Below, piece after piece: positions 35,343-47,292 of a stretch of 64,000 bases of DNA. How positions within the stretch are numbered: position 1 is the stretch's first letter; every line of letters begins with the position of its first letter. Under the pieces are notes generated by a model. That model saw only the letters and a list, made by a program, of their open reading frames with translations, was not told the DNA's origin and made no database searches. The DNA is taken from contig WHVA01000015.1 of NCBI GenBank assembly GCA_015179125.1, forward strand, positions 310,001 through 374,000. Reading direction: 5' to 3'. This DNA is from Gautieria morchelliformis (lineage: Eukaryota > Basidiomycota > Agaricomycetes > Gomphales > Gomphaceae). The position numbers were made by a program, and so were the translations under genes.

Positions 35343-38182
35343 CCCTCCCCAACTATAGAGAAATCTAATCTCTGTAGATCTTGATGTCGAGGTCCTTGTC
35401 CTTGGCAGAAGGAGAGTTGTCCATTGGGACGTCCTCTTATGAGCCAGCAGGGGCCAGGTGTCCACATGCATCACATCCGCGTGAGAGGATGTGGATGTGC
35501 CGGGTCCAGCTTGGGGCTGATATGGACCCATTTCAAGAGATGGGCTGATCCCCATCTCCTGGATGAAGGCGGCATCTGCAGCCAGATCAGGTTGCGGATC
35601 CGGGGGTTGGGACACAAGCAGCTCCTTATCGAGCGGCTCCAAGGTACTCCTGGCCGCTCTTTCGCAGGTGCGCTGGGACAGCTTTAGTCCCTGTTTGTGT
35701 CGCCGCTGCCCTGTGCATGCAGTGGTGTTCGCGACTTCCTTATCCTGAAGTCGTTGGAAGTATCCCTTGATCCAAGAGATACATTCATGATTCATGCTGC
35801 CATGGAGAGCAAGCCATGATGCAAGTTCCTTCAGCTGGATCTCATGCGTGAGTCTGTTTCCAACCGGGAACGTCCCGGTGACCGAGGACTGAAGAGTGTG
35901 TGCTGTGGGAGAAGGAATCGTGATATCGGTCATGAGCTCCTGTCACTGGCGCAGTGTACTGAACAAGTCACTTAAATGCGACTTGAGGGGGGACCGTGGC
36001 TTGGCTTTGGGAGCCAGGATCCTTATCCACATCCAGATATCAATATCTGTTGTGTTTATCCCGCCTTCCACATCATTGCGGATGGTGGGAGGGACACCTT
36101 GGGCGTTTGACCGCCAGCCATTGAGCACCGTGACTATGTCATTGGGCGTACTGTCCAGAATATTTATATAATTTGGGCAGGGATTATGGGGGCCCTCCTC
36201 TCTGAGGTGCTGGAATGCTGTGTTCATTTCCAGCGTGCGCTGGTTGACCGGGGTGTCCTTGGCATGGGCGAGGAGGTCTAGATGTTATGATAGACAAAAA
36301 CGATTAAAAAGAAATAGGAACGACACTTATGACGGACATCAGCACAGACAACAGATACACGACATCACAAATAGCTATCTTATCTACAGATTAGATAAGA
36401 TACAGGGATACGGGCATCGACCACATGCGGCCGATCAGAGACAGTGTGCCTATCGACTGATGGCATCGGCCATGATGTTGACAGGCACCAGGCCACAGGC
36501 ACCGAGGAGGTGCGGGCACCAAACGCCGCAGAGGCACACAGACTGCGCAGGAGCACCGGATATTGTGGAGTGACTTTAGAATGTCATCCATAATACATGT
36601 ACTCAATTAGCTGCCCCACAGAAGAGGCACAGAGACAGCGGCCCCATCACCAAGCCTGGCATTTATGCTAGGCAGGACAGATTTAATTTCCATTCTCTAT
36701 TGAACTCCATGACACGACCAGCTGATTATTATCTTGACACCATGTGGACAGGGGCTTTGTATGCTAAAGCACAAGACTCTATTCCAAAGTTTAAATGATC
36801 CTGATACTATCCCCATCATTCTCATGATTTTATGACTATAATTAGTCACCCCTCCAGTTACAAGTAGTTTTTCGACCCATTTGCTTACTATCTCGAACAC
36901 CAGTAGTCACTACTAATATAGTATAAGTAGCTACTACAAATGTATGAACTAAATCATCCAGAATCAACTGTTTCATCCCCTGACATCACTGTAGTCTTGT
37001 TTGATAGCTACAGAACTTAAATCTCAATAGTTTACTCCAATTCTTCGTTGAGAGTTTACTATTACTGCTTACTCTAGACTACCTCAAAAGTGAAGCCTTT
37101 TGATTTAGTTATTCCTTAGATTGACACCATTCTTCTATCGACACGGTCACGTGACTTTCATCCATCAGTGCTGGACGCGTCTTGAGGGGCTTAGTCAGCA
37201 CACAGAGGAGGGACGAATATAGCGGTCCCAACTGCTAAGCAATAGAATTTGTTTACTAAAGGCATCATTTAACACCTTAATCTAAAACTAGAAACCTCTG
37301 CTCGGTTATCAGGCAGACATGGTACCAGTTGGCAACCCAAGGGACTGATCTGCCTAGGGGCTGCGGCAAGTGGCCCGTCATGGAGATTGGAGGATCTCTG
37401 TGTCTCAACAGCTCCCCTTCCCCCAGGTAGCATTGTATAACTCTTGCCCCCAGCGGCGGCAGCACGACGTGAGGCCCTATGTATTGGGCCTGGGTGGTGG
37501 CTAGCTCTTGGTGCAGCTGGGGGTCGTTGACGCTGTGCACTGACAACTCTGCTAGATATGTGTTTTTGACGCATTCTAGCTCATCCGCCAGTCTGTTCTC
37601 TAGGACTGGCAGTGGGAGGTGTTTTCTGCATTTCTGTTTAGAAACACATTCAGCCCGGTCTGAGTTGTAGTCATCCCAGACCGACATGTCGGACAGCCAT
37701 CCGTCCAGGATGTCAGCATGTGCCGACTTGAACGGCACTGTCGCTGTCCTGGACGATGAGTGGGCATCCTTGATAGGTGCTGCACAGGGCTCCGTTATCC
37801 GGCTGGCCAGACCCAAGCCTGTCAGGAGGGGCGCAGCCCCTGGGGCTAGTGTTGCCCCTTTATTGCACGATGGCAGTGGAGCCATTGGGCGGGATGATGG
37901 GCCAGCCACAGGCTGAGCCTTTGGCCATGACAGGGCGGTGTGCATTCGCCTGGCTCCTTCAAGGTGTTGTTTCAACTCATGGATCTTGTCGTCCCGATGT
38001 GAGACTTGCTCACATTCGGATGCCAGGTCCTGCTTGAGGCGCTCGATCTCTGACTGAGTGTCCTTGACTGCCATTTGCCTGGCCCCTTTGGTGATCCAAG
38101 GCCAGGTGTCCTCAACTGTGTAGGTGATGTCGTCGTCTATGATTCTTATCTTACTGGAGTTTGATGATGTTGGTTCGGGCTA
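35298..38182 (-). pseudogene. Coiled-coil protein gene split by a solo LTR and a stop
   Basis: Reading on the minus strand, an open frame runs from about 38182 (after a TAG that could be a splice acceptor) to the solo LTR at 37287. It resumes at 36282. If the LTR and one copy of its TSD (CTAGA) are left out, the frame continues without shift through LITEQRF and LLAHAKDTPVNQRTLEM. A single TGA at 35943-35945 interrupts it just before the QELMTDITIP segment; CGA to TGA is plausible. The protein has a heptad-like region (DTQSEIERLKQDLASECEQV), a disordered Ala/Pro-rich part and a C-terminal helical part. No family is recognised. The purine tract and LTR-like repeat at its 3' end suggest it belongs to a non-autonomous LTR element rather than to the host. 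Confidence 0.65.
36283..37287 (+). repeat. Solo LTR, family E, copy B
   Basis: This 1005-bp repeat runs from TGTTATGATAG to TTAATCTAAAA. It is flanked by CTAGA at 36278-36282 and 37288-37292. It interrupts the open reading frame of the 35298-38182 remnant. It lacks a coding sequence. Confidence 0.88.
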
Positions 38183-38227
38183 CAACTTGGGGTGGGTACG
38201 GGCTGTGATTCAGTTAAAACGGGTACT

Positions 38228-38481
38228 TGTCAAACTAGACAAGATCAGACTATAGACTGGTCAGCTGTCTAGTACAGTATTAGATAGTGGCACTCGTACC
38301 TCAGTGGTGGACAGACACTGAGGAGAATTTACTAGCGCTGCTCCACTCCTATATGTAACCTGGGCACCCCTGCCCAGCTCCACTGTGTCTCCTCCAGACG
38401 TGAGTGATTAGTCTCCACACACATGTATATACACCTTACTGACAATACGGATTGACTCAAGCATATTCGTTATATCCAACA
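38228..38481 (-). repeat. Copia 3' LTR
   Basis: On the minus strand it runs from TGTTGGATATAACG to AGTTTGACA (254 bp). It is preceded by the classical Copia purine tract (GGATTGAGGGGGAG at 38482-38495). No second copy is seen upstream of the element's gag, so the 5' end is lost. Confidence 0.8.
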
Positions 38482-38726
38482 CTCCCCCTCAATCCGTGAT
38501 TACTCCGAGCAATGTCCTGAGTTGCTTGAACGTGGGCCGGGGAAGTGCCTTCGTGAAGATGTTGGCCACCATGTCTTGGGTAGGGCAAGCGAAGGTCAAT
38601 ACGCCCATCTTGTATGACCTCACAAATGAAATGGTATTGGATGTCTATGTGCTTTGTACGGGCATGGTGCCTGTCATTCTGCGCTATGGCCATGGCTGAC
38701 ATGCTGTCACAATAAAGTAGGATGGG

Positions 38727-41178
38727 TCAAGTGAGGGGGTGGAACATGTTGCTGATGAAGGCCCTGATCCACAGGGCCTCCTTGCTCGCATGGGTGATGG
38801 AAATGTACTCGGATTCGGTCATTGATAAGGAGACGAGGGATTGTTTCCTTGAATTCCAGCTTACGGCTCCCCCATCTATGGTGAAAGCATAGCTGGATAT
38901 TGCGTGCCTGTGCTCCTGCGAACTTCCATCAGCGTCACTGAAGCCCTCCAATCTGTACCGGTTCCGCCTGTCCTCGAGTGCCCACTCGAATGTCCCGCCT
39001 GCCCCTATCATGAGCTTGGCTTCCTTCATGCCCTTCAGATACCTTATGACCCTCTTTACAGCCTCCCAATGGACGTGTCCGGGATTCTGCATGAAGCGGG
39101 ATAGGTATGACACAGCGTATGCTATGTCCGGCCTGGAGCCTATGGCTGCATATATCAGCGAGCCAATGGCTTCTTTATATGGTATGCGCTTCATCCTTTC
39201 TATCTCCTGAGGGGCTCTGGGACAGTCCTCAACCAATAGGATGTCTCCGGGGTTCATAGGGATCGAGAGCGGTCGAGCATCTTGTAGGTTAAAGTGTTCC
39301 AGTATCTTCTGGACATACGCGCTCTGGCCGAATGTGATCATTCTTTGGTTTCGGTCACTGACGACTTCGAGACCTAGTAGCCAGTTCAGATTGCCTAAGT
39401 CCTTGATCTTGTAGTGTGTGCTCAATTGCTCTTTGAACCTGCTGATGCTGCGCTTCGAATTTCCAACGATAGTGATGTTGTCTACATCGACTGCAAGCAT
39501 GGTAGCGTCCTGGTTGTACCGGCTCAACCAGACACCTAGTGAAACCCATTGACGTCAAGGTGCTTTTTAGATCATCGTACCATTCACGGCCTGACTGTTT
39601 TAACCCATAGATTGCCCTCTTCAGATGGAAGACCACATGTTCCCTGCCTGGTATCTCGAAGCCTTTTGGCTGGCGCATGTATATTTCCTCTTTGAGCTTC
39701 GCATTTAGGTATGCTCCAACAATGTCTGTTTGCTCAACCTCCCAGTCGTTCTGGACCACCAGTGCGACTATGATTCGGATAGCTGTTAGCTTCGCCGTGG
39801 GTGAGAACATTTCATTGTAATCGATGCCTTCGATCTGGGAGAACCCTTGCACCACCAACCTCGATTTGTGCTCCTGCACCTTCCTGTCCTTGTCCAGCTT
39901 GTAGTGTAGCACTATTCGACTTCCTACGATGTTCACTCCCACTGGAGGTTCGACGACATCCCAGGTGCCAATCTGCTCATGCTGCTGGAGCTCACGCTTG
40001 ATTGACAGTTCCCATTCTGGCCAATCGTACTGCTTGCTTCCTCGACTCCTGTTGGATCATGCAATGGTATAGCCTGCCGTACGGCCGCTGTCCGCACTTT
40101 CGGATTCAGGTGCGGGCAATTCGTCTTAATGTGGCCTGTCTGGCCACATTCAAAGCAGCTTGCGCTGCTATGGGCATTTTGCGGCCTATCTGGAGGGCGG
40201 CCAGATGGCTTTTGCGGGTAGCTCGGCTTTGCCGAGCTTCCTGACACCTGAGGCAGCTTCACCTCAGGCGGACGACCTGTTTGTGGCGGCTTTGTCGCCA
40301 TGGGTCAGCGGAAGGCATTGTTTGCCTGGAATGCAGTGGGCTTGTTAATGGCTGACTGTGCGGTCAGCTTGCTGATCGCAAGCCGTGATGTGATTGCCGT
40401 TGCAGCCACGGTGTCTGCCTGCCGCATCCCTTGGTTGTACCGGGATGCTTCCTCGATCATTCAGGCAGCTTCAAAGAGCTGCTCGATCGAGCTGGATTCG
40501 GCATTGTAGCCTTTCTTCAGGCCTTCATTGGGCAATGTATCGCGCGATGCTGACGCGAACCATCTCCGGAGTGTGTATTCATCAGGCGGTTGTATCATCC
40601 GCGCCAAGTACTTCATGAGCTCGTTCAGCATTTCCTGAGCGATCTTCGTGCCTTGCATGACTGTGTTGAATTTGTTCGATGCATGGTGATATGTGAGGGT
40701 GTGCATGAATCTCTCCTGCAGCCCTTGCATAGCCATTTCCAAGGTCCATTCACATACCTAACGATCGAAACACTCAATGTTTCTGAATGAACCATTCTTG
40801 GGCTTCACCGGTTAGGCAAGTGCCCAGGTAATCCACCTGCATCTGCACGGTGGTTGGCCCTAGTAGGCAGTTCATCTTGAGCCACTTTACAAAGCTGGTT
40901 TTGAGCACCATGAGTGTGCAGATTGTCTCTTGTGTGAGGTGTGATGCAATGGTGTCCTCAAGATGCCCGCTATGAACCCCTTGAATTATTTGAGGTCTGA
41001 ACCTCCGGTGTATGGCTCGGGATGTGCCAGCTTTCACAAGCAAGGACTTTTCAGGGTCCGTGTCTGCGGCGTCTGCGAGCGCTACACGGATCATCCATGT
41101 GATGCCATTGCATGGCTCCTGTGGGCCTTCGATTTTGTCTGGGATGCCTTGACCAACAGACCTTTCGCGCGGCTGCAC
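38727..41178 (-). pseudogene. Ty1/Copia gag and RT-RNase H, protease and integrase deleted
   Basis: Gag is recognisable from about 41178 (GPTTVQMQVDYLGTCLTGEAQEWF) to a CCHC knuckle CFECGQTGHIKTNC near 40150, broken over several frames. Immediately afterwards, near 40050, the frame switches to the start of Copia reverse transcriptase (PEWELSIKREL). Protease and integrase are therefore missing, an internal deletion of roughly 2 kb relative to a normal Copia element. RT continues with FSPTAKLTAIR and QPKGFEIPG. One frameshift occurs near 39530, then come the LAVDVDN active-site region, RPDIAYAVSYLSRFMQNP and the RNase H end (GFSDADGSS, SLSMTESEYIS). The 3' LTR follows at 38228-38481. The element is dead. 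Confidence 0.85.
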
Positions 41179-41199
41179 AGTGGCGTGTGGCGGGGCAGT

Positions 41200-41718
41200 G
41201 TCTAACTGCTCACTGCTTCACGGGGATTGATGTCGGGTGTCCCCTGTCAATCCCGCGTTCTGGACTCGTAGTCTGCTTAAAAGAGCAGAACATGCTTGTC
41301 TGGCCTCCTGAATAACACGCACGGGTGAGCATATTGTACTATGTCCTGGCGTCTCTGCTAATCGTCTTTAGTTCATGCGGGAGGGAAAAGAGGCTACCCT
41401 TTCTCGAAAATATTTCCTCTCTGTGGATCCTCTCTCCCGTTACGATCCCAGTGCGTACATGGGGACTCGACGCCCGTCACTCGTTGGCGACCGCAGGGGG
41501 GTTAGCGACCTTGTGGTCCCTCAGACGACCTCAAGTCACTTAACAAGCTCCGCAGGGCATACCATATGATAGCTCGGCTGACATAGTTTGTGTCAGAAGA
41601 CCCGTTACACGGCCTACTTCTCAAGCAACTCCAGCACCGTACCAGGACGCCCTGACCGTCGTCACAGAGTACACATGTCTCTACAATGCTTTTCCTGTAG
41701 CTCACGCGTCCACTTTGT
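41200..41718. other. Nothing recognised
   Basis: This lies between the gag end of the Copia remnant and the next coding remnant. No LTR match to 38228-38481 is visible, so the Copia 5' LTR is absent. Confidence 0.45.
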
Positions 41719-42320
41719 ATGGCTATAAAAGCGTTATCAATCGAGGCGCACTCTGTCCAAGCTGCCCCCAACTCAGATCTAGAGCAGCAAATTCAGCTCC
41801 AGACATTCCTCACGAGACAGGAGGAAGTCCTCACGATGACGGCGCACGCCATCAATCACGCACTGTTAGCACCGTCCCATGCGCCCTTCGAACAACCTAC
41901 AAACGCCTCTAATGCTCTTTCTCGTGCCGGGACATGCTCTGTGCCTGGCACAAGGTCGCCGCCGATCATTCTGCGGTTATACAGATGGCGACCGGTATCC
42001 CTGCCGAGTACAATTCTGGGATGCAAGAAGTTACCATGCACGAGGTCTCAAGCGCAACTAAAACGGCGGTTGCGCAGGCCGTGGAACAAACAAGCACGTT
42101 GACTTCGCCGATCGACGTTATGCTTACGGCGGAAACCATCATCCAGCGAAACACGCAGCCGGTGACGCCATCTATTCTCGACCCCTCCCATTACCCGTTG
42201 GCTCCTGATGTGGTGCGGCATGTACCTACCTCATCAGCCGCATTAGACTGGCCCACCTCGTTCCCTGCCGAATTGCACGTTCTTTCCGACTACCCTATGA
42301 CGGGCCTCATGTATCCGTGA
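41719..42320 (+). pseudogene. Unidentified frameshifted coding remnant
   Basis: Two overlapping frames look like one protein. The first (41719 onward) starts MAIKALSIEAHSVQAAP and has a helical QQIQLQTFLTRQEEVLTM stretch. The second (from about 41934 to 42320) contains VTMHEVSSATKTAVAQAVEQ. The switch of coding quality near 41930 suggests a single frameshift. I recognise no domain. A retroelement gag or a captured host fragment are both possible. Confidence 0.4.
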
Positions 42321-42334
42321 GCCTGCTTCCTTTC

Positions 42335-42605
42335 CGGGTTAATATTGTCCATGTCCTGGATCTTGGCCTTCACGTACATTGAATTTTTGCCTTTACATTG
42401 TCTGTGTCCTGGATCTTGGCCTTCACATACACTGACTGTTGGCTTGTACATGTCCTGAATCTTCACCTTCACATTGTCCATGTCCTGGATCTTGGATTTC
42501 ATGTACATTGAATTTTCACTTTCACATTGTCCATGTCCTGGATCTTGGCCTTCATGTACATTGAATTTTTTCTTTCATGTTGTCTGTGTCCTGGATCTTA
42601 GCCTT
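42335..42605. repeat. Minisatellite with ~58-bp unit
   Basis: Five degenerate tandem units contain CATGTCCTGGATCTTGGCC followed by TTCA(C/T)GTACATTGAATTTT. The minus strand reads a repeating KIQDMDN-type peptide through part of it. Probably non-coding. Confidence 0.75.
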
Positions 42606-43068
42606 TGTTATTAATGTCTAGACCAAGACCTGAAGCTGCGCTTCAGATCCCCTGACTGAGGTTGAGCACCGGCGCATGATAATGCGCCGGCGGCACTTGA
42701 TTTCCCTGCGACCCTTCTACATTCTATCAAAGCGCCACTACCAGTTAAATAGTTAGTATTGTATGTAGAAAACTTTAGGCAGTCAATCTCCATTCTTGAG
42801 CTATTGTTTCGGCCCACTGAGGCCAGTGATATCTTTGAATCAAAGGTGTTATGAGTCGGTGTGTCTGTCGTTGTCACTGCGCGGTGTTAGCGCATACAAC
42901 CGAAGTTGTATTCCCATCTCTATTCTATCCATGTCTCTCTACGACCTTATGACTCCCCCACACATATGCAACCTATCCTGCAGACCTTTTAACAGCCTTC
43001 ACATACTGTAGCATTTTTACCAAGTATTCAAAGTTTACAAACATAGCATACTATGCAATCAACTAAAG
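42606..43068. other. Nothing recognised
   Basis: A short hairpin (GAAGCTGCGCTTC near 42632) and a GCGCC-rich inverted pair near 42673-42693 are the only structures seen. Minus-strand codons 42611-42877 are open but unlike any known family. Confidence 0.35.
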
Positions 43069-43690
43069 TGTCAAGATTGGTTTTTAGGTGTTAATATCGT
43101 GTATTAGTGAACACAGCGAATGCCCGAATAACTTGTGCGAATAAGTATGCCGTTCGGCGAATATGTGAACCGATGAATGTTCACAAGACAAGAGGGTTGC
43201 CCAAACAGGGCTCGCCCTATCTACAGTCGTAGCGAAATAGCCTGTGACACTTGACGATGTAACGTGCAAGGTATCACGGAAGGGCTGTCTAAGTTTCGAC
43301 AATCCCTTCGCCGGCAAAGGTGCTCCTTCGGAGCCCTTCGCCAACAGCACAGAAAATAGTTCGAAGGCTAAGGTAACGAAGATGATGTATGAGAACTCAC
43401 CAGTGATGCCTAAGTCCTCTGCTGGTTGAAGATAGAAATCTCCAAGAGAAGGCTCAAGATGATGATCACAGCGAGGTCAAGTTTGCACAAGGTGGACAAC
43501 GTATGATAATTGAACTGGGGAATATACATGCGAATGTAAACTACTTATATCGAATGCTCGTAAGGTATCAGCGAATAGGAAAGAGGCCGTCACGAGTCAG
43601 GGTTGGATAGGGGTGCGCAGTCATGATACTAAGGAGATGGAATAAACATACAATAGAGTAGGGGAGGAGGTGCGTAGCATCACATGGAGG
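43069..43690 (-). repeat. Truncated Gypsy LTR
   Basis: The first ~620 bp (plus-strand order) match the 1031-bp Gypsy LTR, starting TGTCAAGATTGGTTTTTAGG. The remainder is missing, and unrelated T-rich DNA to about 43830 follows. Confidence 0.85.
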
Positions 43691-43829
43691 AATGAGTTGA
43701 TTTTTTATTTTTATTTTGGGAGTAAACACTTTTTGGTGGTTAGCTCCATTTAGGTGGTTAGATCTCACCACGGTCTGCAGGTAGTGAAAGTATTTATGGT
43801 CTGTTTATTTGTGAAAATATTGCATATCT

Positions 43830-45121
43830 AAACTTCTACCAACGTTTCATTCACAACTACTCTGACATCACCATTCCTCTCACCCGACTCACCCGCAAGG
43901 GTAACCCTTGGAACCTTTCCAAGGATTGTCGACAGGCCTTCAACCTGTTGAAGAAGGCGTTCACTACCGCTCCTAGCCTTACCCACTGGATTCCTGACCT
44001 TGCACTAATCGTAGAGACTGATGCTTCAGATTATGCCTTAGCAGCCATCTTATCACTGCGAACCTCGGAAGGCGAACTTCATCCTGTCACCTTTCACTCC
44101 CGCACATTCACCTCTACTGAGCTCAACTACGATGTTCATGACAAGGAGCTCCTAGCAATTTTTGAAGCGTTTCAACGCTAGCGACACTACCTCGAGGGCT
44201 CTGGCGACCCTGTCGACGTTATCACTGATCACAAGAACCTCAAATACTTTTCAACTACGAAGCTCTTGACCCATCAACAAGCTCAGTGGTCAGAATACCT
44301 CTCCCAATTCAACCTAGCCAGCCGTTTCTGACCTGGTCATCTCGGAACGAAGCCTGACTCTCTCACTAGACGATGGGACATCTACCTTAAAGAGGGGAAT
44401 AGCGACTATGCCACCATAAACCCACAGAACCTACGGCCAGTGTTTACTCAACACCAGCTGGCATTGTCCCTTAGAGCTACTAACCTCGCTCCTGTCGTAC
44501 TCCGAGCCGCTTCGCTGCTTGATACCGAGCAGATCTGAGCTGACATACTAGTGAACCTCCCCTCGGACCCCATAGCCAAGTCGCACCTCGGCTTGGTTAA
44601 TGACCCGAGGTGGACCACAGACCCCGAGGGTTTTCTCAAGCTTGACAACCGAACCTATGTTCCAACGGCCCAAGACCTTCGACTTCGCATCCTGCAATAC
44701 AAGCATGATCACATTCTCTCGGGACACTTCGGGGTCAACAAGACCTTGGAGCTGATCCGACGAGACTACACTTGGTCAGGGATTAGATCCTTTGTCAAGG
44801 AGTATTGCAAGATGTGCACCACTTGTATGCGAAGCAAGCCGCAACGTCACAAGCCCTATGGTCTCCTAAAACAACTTCCCATTCCCGAGAAGCCTTGCAA
44901 TTCCATCTCTATGGATTTCATTGAGCAGCTCCCCCCTTCATCCGAGTTCACCTCCATACTAGTGATTGTTGACCGCTTCACTAAGCAGGTTATCTTCATT
45001 CCAACCACAGACAAGATAACCTCGCAAGAGCTCGCTCACCTTTTCGTCCTTCATGTCTTTTCCAAGCATGGAGTCCCCTCGCACATCACCTCGGACAGGG
45101 GTTCTGAGTTCGTCTCGCCTG
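43830..45121 (+). pseudogene. pol: Ty3/Gypsy pol fragment: RNase H to integrase, three stops
   Basis: One frame runs from NFYQRF (end of RT) through RNase H ([36 protein letters not shown]) and the integrase zinc finger (GHFGVNKTLELIRRDY, CTTCMRSK) to the second catalytic Asp region (TSDRGSEFVS). It stops abruptly at about 45121, where a different repeat begins. In-frame stops lie at 44179 (TAG, expected Trp), 44329 (TGA, expected Arg) and 44536 (TGA, expected Arg). All are explained by C-to-T changes on one or other strand. It belongs to a lineage distinct from the 20.6-28.2 kb element. The third integrase acidic residue is missing. Confidence 0.88.
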
Positions 45122-46214
45122 TCATTAATTTTAGCAAAGTCAGGATTATCTATATTTTGAAAAATGTCAAAACAAAGGTCCAGTACATTTAAGCTGAAGT
45201 TGTCATTAATTTTAGCAGAGTCAAGATTATCTATTTTTCGAAAAATGTCAAAAAAATGCACTCTACATTTAAGCTGGAGCTGTTGTCAATTTTCATAAAG
45301 TCAGGATAATTTATTGACATCTATCTGCGAAAAAATGTCAAAAAAGTACAGTACATTGAAGCAGAAGCTGTTATTAATGCCCAGCCAAAGCCAGAGAAGC
45401 CCAGAGACGGACAGAGAAACCCAGAGCCCAGCCAAAGCCATAGTAAGCCAGCCACCAGTATAGCCAGAGAGGAGTGCATGGTAAGCAGCTTTACAGTAAA
45501 TAAAACAATAAAACAAAAAGCAGAATCTATTGTCATTGATTTTAGAGGAAACTTATTGATGTCAATTTTCGAAAAAAACCTGAAAAATATTGATATTAAA
45601 ATACATTTTTTTCAGCAGTCTCTGGATGATATTTAAATCTATTTTCGAAAAAAAAAATCACAAAAATATAATGCACATGTGACAATACTATATGATGAAA
45701 AAAAAAGCAACCAATAAAATTACCAACACAAATAAAACAAAAAACATGGCAATGCATTAAAAAAAAGATATTAGCTACCAATAGAAAGCCAGCCAGCCAA
45801 AGCAATAGACAAGCCAGCTAAAGGAGGAGACAGCACACAGAGCAGACAGCAGACAGAGTGGACAGCAGACAGAGCAGACAGCAGAAAGGGGAATCGCCGG
45901 TTGGGCAGGTTCCTGGCGTTCCCTCCTTACCGTTCGGCCTTTATACTGTGCGCGCATGTCGTGCACGGACCACGCTCGCGTATGCGCGCTCTGGTCGCGA
46001 ATGGGTCACGTGACCGCTGCGCGTTCTATGCTCGCGGCTGCGCCGCTCCCCACTGACCTAATTTGGAACGCAAACGGTCACGTGACCATGCTGCGAGCGT
46101 TCTTGGCTCGCGGCTGCGCCGCTCGCATCCGATTGGCCAGCTGACTAAGGCTGACCTAAAACCTGACATAAGCTCGACGCCCACAACCCACCGAGGCGCT
46201 TTCATACCTAGTAA
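45122..46214 (+). repeat. Repeat X, copy 1
   Basis: It is shared with 49560-50760 over about 1.1 kb. The left part consists of ~75-80 bp tandem units (ATTAATTTTAGCAAAGTCAG ... GAAAAATGTCAAAA). The middle has a CAGCC/CAGACAGAG-type microsatellite. The right part is GC-rich with two GGTCACGTGACC palindromes and two GCTCGCGGCTGCGCCGCTC strings. It ends at a Helitron 3' terminus in both copies. No coding sequence is seen. Confidence 0.75.
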
Positions 46215-46348
46215 CTAGGTGGATACCCGCGCTTCGCGCGGGGATGCAAGTCAAACGCCTCGGTAAGGTCAAACGCATCAGCAAGGTCAAATGCCTTGGG
46301 TAAATCAAACTTGGGATAAGTCAAACACATAAGTAACACATCAAGGTA
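46215..46348 (-). mobile_element. Helitron 3' terminus (H1)
   Basis: On the minus strand the sequence ends ...CCCGCGCGAAGCGCGGG-TATCCACCTAG followed by T. This is the hairpin-plus-CTAG end expected of Helitrons, with the hairpin at 46226-46242 (7-bp stem, 3-nt loop). It resembles the end of the Helitron coding element at 50761. Family D LTR copy 2 is inserted just inside it. Confidence 0.75.
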
Positions 46349-46353
46349 GGTAA

Positions 46354-47043
46354 TGTTATGACCATGCTGCTTGACCAACTCTGGCACCTCCATGCCTCCT
46401 CTGGCTCTATTCCGCAACATCCACACTTTGACCTTTTGATCCCCTTGTTCTTTACTATTCACATACTTGCCCTTTTGACTCTATTCACCGGCCTTCCCTA
46501 CTTGACCCTAAGCATAGCAAGCCCAGAGCATCAGGAGATCCATTTGTTCCACTATCAATTAGACCCACATTCCCCTTGTTCTTTTGCCTATTGATTGTTC
46601 TTAGTTTTACCCGGCACCCCCTTGTAGTTCCTCTTGTTCCGTATTAGTTACTTACTCCATTTATCCTAGTTACTTTTGCTTCCACTGGAATTGCTTACCT
46701 CTACCTTCTGACATGTTGTCTCAGCTCTTTGAATAAAACCCAGTCATGTGTGCCTCTGTTCTGCAATCAGATAATTGACTTTGATATGTGACTCCCTTTG
46801 CACCGTTTCCTGTTCTTACCACAGCAAGTACTTGCAAGGCCTCTGTCTCTCTGACCTCCGTCTTCCAACTCGATTTCTGATATCCAATTTCACTTAATTC
46901 TTGAACCCTTACCTCTTCAGTTATAATACTTGACCTCTTCCAACTTCCGATCTCCAATCTCCAAAATACTTAGGATGATAGTTGGGGGTGCAACATATAA
47001 GTTGAAGCCACAGTCCTTTTAGAGCCCAGCCCAATACATAACA
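46354..47043 (-). repeat. Solo LTR, family D, copy 2
   Basis: It is 690 bp with TGTTATG...CATAACA ends and target duplication GGTAA at 46349-46353 and 47044-47048. It sits inside Helitron-derived sequence. Confidence 0.85.
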
Positions 47044-47069
47044 GGTAATGACTCTACACATTTCTCCCA

Positions 47070-47292
47070 TGTCGACGCCCACAACCCACCGAGGCGCTTT
47101 CATACCTAGTAACTAGGTGGATACCCGCGCTTCGCGCGGGGATGCAAGTCAAACGCCTCGGTAAGGTCAAACACATCAGCAAAGTCAAACACCTTGGGTA
47201 AATCAAACTTGGGATAAGTCAAACACATTCAGATAAGTAAAATGCATCTTATTGATTAAAAGTAGCTCTAAGTAACACATTGAGGTAGGTAA
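47070..47292 (-). repeat. Tandem copy of repeat X tail plus Helitron 3' end (H2)
   Basis: Bases 47074-47117 repeat the last ~45 bp of repeat X (TCGACGCCCACAACCCACC...). Helitron end H2 follows, with CTAG at 47113-47116 and its hairpin at 47124-47140. The unit X-tail/Helitron-end/LTR of about 0.9 kb is therefore present twice in tandem. Confidence 0.7.
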
